From positions 620,001 through 684,000 of the forward strand of contig JAHLMK010000002.1 in NCBI GenBank assembly GCA_019915135.1: a stretch of DNA of 64,000 bases, in the 5' to 3' direction. This DNA comes from Strobilurus pachycystidiatus. Taxonomy: Eukaryota > Basidiomycota > Agaricomycetes > Agaricales > Physalacriaceae. This document shows, one piece after another, positions 22,709 through 29,955 of the stretch. Made by a program: the position numbers and the translations under genes. Below the pieces are notes generated by a model. That model did no database searches. It had not been told where the DNA came from and worked only from the letters and a program-made list of their open reading frames with translations. Within the stretch, counting starts at the first letter, position 1, and the number at the start of each line of letters is the position of its first letter.

Positions 22709-23587
22709 ATACCGCCGCTCAGACTTTGACATTCTTTTCTCAGTGGGGACGTCGAAGACCATTTACGTCGGTAAGTGTGCTATAGAGTCCTGAGATTTTG
22801 AACCCCATGTCTAATGCGAAACTTCGCCTAAGTGCGCTCCAGGCACAACGGCCTACACTATGTCATGCGTATAAGCGATACCTGTGCCCCTCACAAGCCT
22901 GCGAGGGCCCTGCCTCGGAAGGATGGCAATCCTTTCCTCATACATGTGTGGGGGACTTTCTGCAACAGGGACATATTCAACAACAGGTTGTACTACACCA
23001 TCGAAGGCTTTGCTCCTGGCCCGTCCTTGGCCGTCCTTTTGCGTCGAGCTGGGGTGAGTAACTCCCCCTCGTTCGCGTGCAGAGGTGCTGACGAACGGCC
23101 GGGCTACAGCGCTTCCCGGAGGACGTTGTTAAGTTCTATATCGCTGAAATCCTCGCGTCGAAACATGTTGCGCCGCTCGACGACATCATGCTCGGATCCG
23201 ATGGACATATCAAGATTTGCGGTAGGAATGACAAGGAGGAGGCGGTTGGTTGCACTTCCTCCTGATGTCGTGGGCCTCACTGACTTTCCCTTCTCACAGA
23301 GCGAGTGGTCTCCGTTGGGTGCCATGATGTATGAGATGCTCACGGGTACGGTGTACCCTAGTGTCGGCAAGGCCATCCCATGGGCGAGTACCATACCAGA
23401 ACTGGCCACGGACCTCATCACGCGCATGTCCGAGCTACCTGCTGCCGCCGACATCAAGGCTCATGCATGGTTCGGAGGTGTCGATTGGTCGCTGCTCGAG
23501 ACGAAGAGGATCAACACTCCGTATATCCCAGACGTAGACTTCGAGTACAAGAACCACATGAAGCACCGGACACTTTCCTTATATTGA

Positions 23588-24077
23588 GATTGTCTGTATC
23601 ACCACTGTCTATCTGTAGCGTTAGTTCCACTCTGTGTATTTCTACTAGATGTTCCTTTCGATGCTTCATGAATTCTAGTTTCGCCTTCACAGCCAGTTCA
23701 CAGCTTGCCTGTGTACGTAGCATTACTTTGCTCGCTCTTGGGTCACCTCAGAAGCAGCACGCAGCCTTTCGAGACTTGAGATTTGGTTCTCGAAGCTTAA
23801 GGTTGGAGTGTGGCGCATAAGTAGATGTCTGAACGTGGTTGTCCCATGTGACGATGGCGATGGCGCGATCGCCGATCGCCGATGATCAATTGTCTTACAA
23901 ACGATGATGCGAATAGTTGTTAGCCTTGCATCTTATCTCGAACCACCACCATCGTCACCCAGTCAGCGCTCTACCATTTATTTGATTCCTCTCATCTTTG
24001 GTCTGATGCTCGGCCGTCTTCAGGCTCTTTTTGGAATAAGCAAAGTCGCCATCGACCCGTCTCATTATCGTGCCGCC
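23588..24077. other. Intergenic between the kinase pseudogene and MSRA
   Basis: No coding signal is seen except a possible N-terminal extension of MSRA (in-frame ATG at 24006). A GATCGCCGATCGCC tandem motif sits near 23867-23884. Confidence 0.4.
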
Positions 24078-24765
24078 ATGTCCAGTGCGTCTCCCACTGT
24101 TCACAGTCATCTAGCCAATCATGACGCTTTCCAGCCTCTGCCCAGTCTTCCATCGCGACGTTCGCCTCTGGGTGCTTCTGGGGCACTGAACATATCTTCT
24201 TGAAACACTTCCCACCCTCTCAGGACAAAGGTATCTTGAAGACAAGCGTCGGGTACACCGGCGGCAAGGAGAGCTCCGCGAACCCGGACTACAGGACGGT
24301 CTGTTCGGGGTCGACCGACCATGCAGAGGCTCTGAGGATCGAGTTCGACGATAGCAAGGTCAGCTACGCAGAGTTGGTTGGTAAGTGCCATTCCTCCGTC
24401 TCTTAGATTGACCACTGATGCCGCATAGAATTCTTCTACCGCTCGCACGATCCAACGACAAAGAACAGGCAGGGTGGTGACGCCGGCACGCGTATGATCT
24501 CCTTCCCTGTACTCCCTCGCCCAGGTCGTTCATGGTCTTATCAGAATACCGTTCCGCGATCTTCACCCATACTCCAGAGCAGGCGGAAACCGCGCGTCGC
24601 GTCACAGAAGAAGTCCAAGCGAAACACTTCACACCCAAGAACTCCAAGATCGTCACCGAAATCGTTGAGGCCGGTACATGGTGGGACGCCGAGCAGTATC
24701 ACCAGCTGTACTTGGAGAAGAATCCCTCCGGGTACCAATGTCCTACGCATAGGTTGCATTGGTAA
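24078..24765 (+). CDS. MSRA: Peptide methionine-S-sulfoxide reductase MsrA
   Basis: MsrA reduces methionine-S-sulfoxide in oxidised proteins using a catalytic cysteine. Four exons (24078-24084, 24135-24380, 24429-24491, 24545-24765) give 178 residues. The active-site motif GCFWGTEHIF carries the nucleophilic cysteine. VGYTGG, YRTVCSGSTDHAEA and DAGTQYRSVIF (across the last intron) are further family blocks. The first coding exon is only 7 nt (ATGTCCA). It is supported by phase and by a strong GCCGCCATG context. An upstream in-frame ATG at 24006 would add 24 residues and could create an organelle leader, but its context is poor. The terminal THRLHW lacks an obvious resolving cysteine pair, though YQCPTHR offers one cysteine. 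Confidence 0.92.
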
Positions 24766-25445
24766 CTGCTTTGGCAATCGCTTATATCTGTGTCCTACTC
24801 TTCGGCTTGTAATCAAAGATTCAGCAGACTCGCATGGTTCAAGCTGCGCGCGATAATCATAGCTGTCAGTCGACAGTGCAGACTGCTTGTACTAGGATCG
24901 CGTGTCCGCCGCTCAGAAGTAGAACAGGGGGAACTCTGCTGCTGCATCTCGTCGCGTGAACCTAGCGACCGTGTGATTGGGTGCCGGTGCGCCCAGGTGC
25001 GCTCCGCCTATCAATATCTTTGACCTATTTTCAGCATGCCAACAGCAGACAGCACGACAATGTACTCGAAGACTGACCTAACAGTGTTTTCCCGCCAAAG
25101 AGTCCTCGGCGTTGAAGGTAAGTGTGACTCTCCGCACGCGGACTCCGTGGCATAAGATAGAGAGAGAGACTCATTCGAGTCGGGACTCGTATGGTGATCT
25201 GCCTGAATATCAATATCTTGAATGGGCGCTGTCGTCCTGCGCGACGCGGATGGTCTACCGGAACCAGAGAGCTCGGAGTGCTAATGCCTCCACATGTCCA
25301 GATTCTTTTTTTTCCTCTCCACTGGCTTCTGAAAGTCTTGTTTTCGGATAAAAGCATGGATGAGGAGAGCTCTCCTTATCCATTTTCAACGCTCTTCAGC
25401 TTTACTCAGCATAGAGTATCACACGCAGCTACAGGTGACACTCTG
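24766..25445. promoter_or_regulatory. Upstream region of secreted-peptide gene copy 1 (mostly inside the duplicated unit)
   Basis: From about 24855 this sequence is repeated downstream. A TATA-like GGATAAAAG at 25346-25354 lies about 150 bp before the peptide start codon and is kept at 27393-27401 in copy 2. No other coding signal is visible. Confidence 0.5.
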
Positions 25446-25502
25446 ATGCGCCTCGACCTACAGTGCTCTAACTCGAGCCGGACTTTCAGATTACCAACAT
25501 GA
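25446..25502 (+). CDS. Upstream ORF of secreted-peptide gene copy 1
   Basis: This is an 18-codon frame beginning ATGCGCCTCGAC. Its TGA overlaps the peptide start codon as ATGA (25499-25502). The same length, position and overlap occur in copy 2 (27489-27545). Whether it is translated is unknown; such an arrangement could allow termination-reinitiation. Confidence 0.35.
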   Translation: MRLDLQCSNSSRTFRLPT

Positions 25503-25689
25503 AGTTCCTCGCCGCCATCGCAGTCGTCCTCTCCGTATGCATTGCCGCGTCCGTCGCTGCGCCCGCCGTCGAAATTTGTAACCCGGTCAGTAATCTAGTC
25601 ATTTTGCTACGTGCGTTCGAATGACTGACGGCTGATTTCACTCGCAGAAATGCGACCGCAAGCGTGGAACGCTTTGCTGCGACAACTAG
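25499..25689 (+). CDS. Tiny secreted four-cysteine peptide, copy 1
   Basis: Two exons (25499-25585 and 25648-25689) join across a 62-nt intron with donor GTCAGT and acceptor CTCGCAG, phase 0, giving 42 residues. The first 20 or so residues, MKFLAAIAVVLSVCIAASVA, form a clear signal peptide. The predicted mature part is about 20-22 residues, with cysteine pattern C-X3-C-X7-CC (CNPKCDRKRGTLCCDN). It is basic in the middle. Function is unknown: it could be a signalling, effector or antimicrobial-type peptide, and nothing in the sequence decides between these. The paralogue is at 27542. Without the splice the frame stops inside the intron at a similar length. The reading frame also stays open past the TAG (see findings). 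Confidence 0.65.
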
Positions 25690-25823
25690 AGAAAGTTTTG
25701 TCAATACGGGGTCGACTGTTTGTCTACTAAATTACCCGTGACAATTAATTGCTACTTCGAAGTGCGATCTCCTCTCATCCACGCCCTTTTCTTCGTAATA
25801 AGAGAGCGCCACTCGGCTCCTCA

Positions 25824-25858
25824 GGCCTGAGGCCTGAGGCCTGAGCGCTGAGCGCTGA
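25824..25858 (+). repeat. Heptamer tandem repeat
   Basis: Three GGCCTGA units run directly into two GCGCTGA units. The equivalent place in copy 2 (about 27895-27912) has only two loosely spaced units, so the array differs between duplicates. Confidence 0.75.
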
Positions 25859-26245
25859 GCAATGGCCCAATATTGACTTGATCGCTCAGTTGCGGCCACT
25901 GGTGGCACCCACTATTCGTTCAGCCAGTACTTGAACGCAAGACTCATAGCTGCCAGTCGACAGAGCAGACTGCTTAGCAGTATCGCGTGTCCGCCGCTCA
26001 GAAGTACAGCAGGAAGAACTCTGCTACTGCATCTCGTCGCGTGATCATGAACTGAGTGCTAGTGCGCTCAAGTGCGCTCCGCTATCAGACATTTCTGAAC
26101 TATCTTCAGTACGCCAACAGCAAACAGCACGACAAGGTACTACAAGTCTGAACTAACAGTGTTCAATCCCTGCCAAAGAATCCTCAACGTTGAAGGTTAG
26201 TGTGATTCCCCGCATGCATAGGTTAGAGACAGAGGCTCATTCGTA

Positions 26246-27224
26246 CCTGCGAGCGTTCCATCGGGCTTGTCGCAGTAAGGGGCCGAGCTACTGTATACAC
26301 AGATGGTGGCGCCCACCTCTTGATCAAAATCCGGCCAGCTTCGTGCACATGGTCAATGTCGAGGCGCTGGCTCACCTGCAGACATACGTGCATCTGCAAC
26401 TTGTTCCTAGCTGTTCCTGCATATGCAGCAATCTCCCCCAGTTTCTCGGAGTATTACCGCCCATAGCCGAAAAGCTGCACAAGTCTGCAAGGTTGGCCGC
26501 CGCCACCGGACATCTAAATCTGTAAATTGTCTGGTTAGCCCGCCTTTTTGCCCGACATCCCGACGCGATGAAAGTGATGACTGTTAACCTACTAATAAAT
26601 TATAACGATACACGGCTGGGTGGTAGTAGTGTACCACTTCAGCACAATTGCAAGCATTCAATCCGGAGACATCCGATACTTATTGGGTGATGGAGCTCTC
26701 TGCTGTACAGTCAAGGATGTGTGCACCGTATGTATGTTTGTCCTGGGTCCAACCCTTCCCATCATGATCATCAGCCTGTGACATGGTCAATGTCACAGGC
26801 TGATGATGAGGTCTGACGGCGTACGCGTCGTGGTCACTGACCACGACGCGTCAGACCGACTCTCAGTTTGGCGCGACGACGGCGGCCAGGGTTGTCACAA
26901 TCGGCATCGCCTGAGTCGACGGAGTTCTCAAAATCCTGCAGCTGCAACTTTGAAACGTCGCCAAAACCTGTTCCTGCATCTGCAGTTGCTTGACCAGCGC
27001 CTGGACTTGAATATGCGCATATGCAAAACAGCGCCTGGACGTTCTCTGCACATGGTACGAGCTGATCGAGTCTGCCTAGAGGAGACTATGCATATGGCAG
27101 ACTCACTGCTTGATGAGTCGGGTTCTGAACCGAACAGATAGCTAAAGTGACTCAATGTATTGGGAGCACATAGGGAAGGGCCATCGCAATAGACTTGTGT
27201 GGGTAAATCTCGTCGTAAAGATCC
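26246..27224. mobile_element. Insertion of unknown type within duplication unit 2
   Basis: About 980 bp absent from unit 1. It contains two adjacent long palindromes (26767-26857), several short ones (for example CTGCATATGCAG near 26417) and no complete gene. Frames of about 110 codons at 26190 and 26803 show no recognisable domain. No clear terminal inverted repeats or target duplication were found, so the alternative of a deletion in unit 1 remains open. Confidence 0.4.
26767..26857 (+). repeat. Two back-to-back palindromes
   Basis: The first has 16-bp arms (26767-26782 and 26792-26807) around a 9-nt loop. Two bases later the second spans 26810-26857. Outer arms GGTCTGACG/CGTCAGACC and inner arms CGTCGTGGTCA/TGACCACGACG pair around a single central base. 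A 7-nt bulge sits on the left side. Confidence 0.85.
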
Positions 27225-27488
27225 GAGGGGGATGATATCTTGCTGATATCTTGAATAGAGCCTCGCGGTCGGTAGGTAGGTAGGTCGTCCTGTGCGAGGC
27301 GGCTTGTCTTCCGGGATCAGAGCTAGGAGTGTTCAGGCATCCACATGTTCAGATTCTGAAATTTTTCATTGGTCCCTGGTTATCTTGTTTTCGGATAAAA
27401 GCAAAGTCAAGGAGAGCTTTCCTTCTCCATCTTCAACGATCTCCAACTTTACTCAGCACTATCAGACGCAGCTACAGGTGACAATCTG

Positions 27489-27545
27489 ATGCGCCTCGAA
27501 CTACAGTGCTCTAACTCGAAGGCGACTTCCAGATCACTGACATGA
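27489..27545 (+). CDS. Upstream ORF of secreted-peptide gene copy 2
   Basis: Eighteen codons beginning ATGCGCCTCGAA. The TGA overlaps the peptide ATG as ATGA (27542-27545), the same architecture as 25446-25502. Several encoded residues differ between the copies while the length is kept. Confidence 0.35.
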   Translation: MRLELQCSNSKATSRSLT

Positions 27546-27732
27546 AGTTTATCGCCGCCATCGCAGTCGTCCTCTCCGTATGCATTGCCGCGTCCGTCGC
27601 TGCGCCCGCCGTCCAAGCCTGTAACCCGGTCAGTAATCTAGTCATTTTGCTACGTGAGTTCGAATGACTGACGGCTGATTTCACTCGCAGAAATGCGACC
27701 GCAAGCGTGGAACGCTTTGCTGCGACATCTAG
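27542..27732 (+). CDS. Tiny secreted four-cysteine peptide, copy 2
   Basis: Paralogue of the gene at 25499, with exons 27542-27628 and 27691-27732 and a 62-nt intron with the same splice signals. It has 42 residues. The signal peptide differs from copy 1 by one residue (MKFIAAIAVV...). The mature region changes EIC to QAC near its start and the last residue N to I, with all four cysteines of the C-X3-C-X7-CC pattern kept. The intron is almost unchanged between copies, so the duplication is fairly recent or the region is under gene conversion. Upstream it keeps the TATA-like box and the upstream ORF. Function is unknown. Confidence 0.65.
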
Positions 27733-28396
27733 AGAAAGTCTTGTCAATACGGGGTCCACTGTTTGTCTAAGTTACCATTGACAATCAGTCGCTACTTCGC
27801 AGTTCTCTATACATCCATTTTCTTTGAGTCGGGGGTGCGATCTCCCCTCATCCGCACCCTATTCTTCGCGATAAAAAAGCGCCGCTCGGCCCCTCAGGCC
27901 TGAGCGGCCTGAGCAGTGGCCCAGGTTTCACTTGATCGCCCAGTCCAGTCACCAGTGGCACCCACTGCTTGTTCACTGGGTAGCAGACCGCCTTACATGA
28001 ACGCAAATTGGCATGGAGGCACGCCATGGGAAGACATTCTCACTGTTGTTCCTCGACGTACAATGAAGCGCCACATCCTAGCAGGCACAATGGGTTTCGT
28101 CAACGACTTACAGTACTTTGGAAAGCAGAGTTTTCAAGCGCATATGTGGGAAATCCGTCAATGCAGATCTTGCGGTGCTGCTGCTGCCATGGGAAAGCAG
28201 TCATGGTGATACATAGCCATCGTGCTTTTGACTCAGCTCCTGAGAGGCCTCAGATTTGACTTTTTGAGAGCGCACATAGTTGCAAAGTCACCTTCCGCGT
28301 TTCTGGACCACACTCGAGAAGGCGGCGACGAAGGCCGAAAATAAGATACATAGTCCGCAAAGGTGTCTCCGTAAGTTTCTACAAGGCTGGCGATTG
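27733..28396. other. Intergenic after peptide copy 2
   Basis: It contains the end of duplication unit 2 (to about 28005) and the dispersed repeat copy b (28154-28239). No gene is supported. Confidence 0.45.
28154..28239 (+). repeat. Dispersed short repeat, copy b
   Basis: It matches 12371-12472, including the TGCTGCTGCTGCC core and the CATAGCCATCGTGCTTTTG end, but lacks about 12 nt present in the middle of copy a. Confidence 0.7.
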
Positions 28397-29307
28397 TCAT
28401 CGTACATTGACTCGGAATCCTGATTTCGACTGAGCGATATCCACGCTGAAGATGGGGACTTCTCGAGCAGAAGTTGACGCGTGGCTGTCGTCTTCCTCTA
28501 TCGTGTTTAATCGTGGAGCAGGGCGTGTCATAGATGCTAGATAGGCCGCATGAGGTTGTGGTTTCCAGGGACGAGAAAACGACACATACCTTCTATTAGT
28601 TTCGTGTCTGCCTCTCTGTGGAAGCTCTTCATTAAGGTAGAATATCGTTTGACCTGCCAGCTCAATTGAGTGGCGAGTTCCGTATTGCCCTGCTCTATGG
28701 CCCACTTCTTCTCCTCCTTGAACCGCCTCCGTTCGCTGTCAGCAAGTGACGCACGAGCCCGCAGGGCTTTGATCTCCCGGTCCAACGGATTCATTGAGCC
28801 CTTGGGATCGACCATCTCCGAGTTAGTGTCCACCTCGGTGATGTCTGAGGTCGTGCGTCGGGATGAGCGGGACCCGCGAGTCTCGCGGTCTGATGAGCGA
28901 CGGGAGCGGTGCGAGCTGCGTTCCCGATCGCGTTCCCGCTCACGGTCGGCGGGAGTGCGACTGGATGATGTGTGGGCTTTCTTGGAGGACCGCTTCTCCT
29001 TGGGCTTGTCGAAGTAGACAGAGAGTTGGTCTGCCGCGAAGAAGCCTATGGCGACGCCGATGATGCTGACAAGGGTTTTGGTAGCATCCTGGATGAATGC
29101 GTACTCAAGGTAGAGTTTGACGAGAATGCCGAGGCCAACGGGAATGGCCAGGTTGTGCTCCCTGGCGGCATAGGAGAGTGCGACGCCTTGCCATAGAGCG
29201 GGCAGGATGGTAGTTTGTAGTGATGGCTCACTGGAGCGGGTGAGTAGATCGAGTAGGATGCGGGCTCCGAGACCAAGTAGAAGCGCAGGAGCCGTGGAAA
29301 CAGTCAT
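28397..29307 (-). CDS. Uncharacterised membrane protein with charged RS-like linker and C-terminal coiled coil
   Basis: Two exons (29307-28590, 28536-28397) give 285 residues. Residues 1-105 are hydrophobic, with several likely membrane segments (LLLGLGARILLDLL, AIPVGLGILVKLYL, TLVSIIGVAIGFFAADQL). Next comes a strongly charged R/E/S/D linker with many RERERDRE and SRRSS motifs. A predicted helical coiled coil follows (DREIKALRARASLADSERRR, then FKEEKKWAIEQ). I do not recognise the family. The layout suggests an anchored protein with a cytosolic coiled coil. The intron junction keeps phase 1. The Met at 29307 was chosen because it directly precedes the hydrophobic region; an upstream Met would add 15 residues. 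Confidence 0.7.
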
Positions 29308-29955
29308 GCCAATATCATGGAGGCGGCTGCAACATCGGCCAACAGGGGGCAATGGTGGTGGCAGAGGACAAAAAACAAGTTGGCCTCGAGGCTCGCTGCA
29401 CGTGGTACGTCAGTGTCCTCGACCCTGTCTCAACCCGCCTCAATCAATGATGGATGAATACACTTCGGTCTTAGGTAGCTCTTGAGCTTGATGCTAAACG
29501 ATTAGTCTTGTAAGTGACAGGTCGACGATACAGGTTCAACTCTTCCCGAAAACCTGGCAGGCAGAACACGATCCTCTTTAACTCTAAGTCTCTTACCACC
29601 GTCATCGATGTCCAGGCGTGCATTGACATCTGCCGTGACGCAGAGTGAAATATCCTCATACTCTCGAATGTACACGTTTTACTGAACTGCGGACCCAACA
29701 TTCGGACTACAACCCAACTGTAGGGAGAGCGCTCGCCCTCTTACCATCATAGTTGTTAGCGGTAGACAATAGCCTTGCATGATGGTGTACAGCTGTCAGA
29801 ACATTTGTCTCGGACATCTGCTGCGTTGAGGACACCCTGCCACTAGTTGACGGGCATCGAATACCTCGGAGACGCGTACATAGATACACTCAAAAATCTC
29901 AAAAGCCAAGACAAACCCGACGAAAGCGTCTCCTAGGTGACTGTGTCCAGAGTAT
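29308..29955. other. Intergenic between the unknown membrane protein and TRS65
   Basis: The interval holds the promoter of the minus-strand gene starting at 29307 and the 3' side of TRS65. No coding, tRNA or repeat signal was recognised. Confidence 0.4.

Larger units (their letters stand above)
13630..23587 (+). pseudogene. Degenerate PKA-like kinase gene interrupted by a LINE
   Basis: Reading 13630-13727 straight into 22709-22770, and skipping the LINE plus one copy of its target duplication, gives one open exon. It resembles the start of a cAMP-dependent kinase catalytic subunit (RRSDFDILFSVGTSKTIYV). Exon 22833-23053 continues with VRSRHNGLHYVMR and PFLIHVWGTF. Exon 23110-23221 gives RFPEDVVKFYIAEIL and DGHIKICG. 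The last frame, to 23587, holds LGAMMYEMLTG and, near the end, TPYIPDVDFEY. Essential kinase residues are gone: the glycine loop reads GTSKTI, the VAIK-type lysine is arginine (YVMR), and no HRD motif or DFG is present. The final segment joins in a different frame from the preceding splice donor. Even without the LINE this would be a dead kinase, and the insertion splits its first exon. Confidence 0.7.
24855..25940 (+). repeat. Tandem duplication, unit 1
   Basis: The first part (about 24855-25195) matches 25941-26245, from CAGTCGACAG through GTGTCCGCCGCTCAGAAGTA and CATCTCGTCGCGTGA. The second part (about 25195-25940) matches about 27225-28005. It includes the peptide gene and the downstream CTTGATCGC...GGCACCCACT segment. 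The copies are imperfect, at roughly 80-90% identity by eye. Confidence 0.85.
25941..28005 (+). repeat. Tandem duplication, unit 2, split by a ~980-bp insertion
   Basis: Unit 2 directly follows unit 1. The parts homologous to unit 1 are about 25941-26245 and about 27225-28005. The segment between has no counterpart in unit 1. Confidence 0.8.

Noticed and set aside
22832..23587. An intact stand-alone kinase gene
   Set aside because: The continuous frame reads through two intron-like segments, lacks all catalytic kinase motifs and starts mid-domain. It is the 3' part of the LINE-split gene.
25486..25704. Antisense 72-codon frame opposite peptide copy 1 (and a similar one at 27511-27759)
   Set aside because: It runs through the intron and both exons of the secreted-peptide gene on the other strand, has no start context or domain, and is explained as the shadow of the duplicated gene.
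26190..27141. Transposase gene in the ~1-kb insertion
   Set aside because: Frames on both strands are about 110 codons or less, show no catalytic motifs, and no terminal inverted repeats or clear target duplication were found.
29520..29560. Possible tRNA (B-box-like GGTTCAACTC)
   Set aside because: No matching A box, cloverleaf or acceptor pairing could be built around it.
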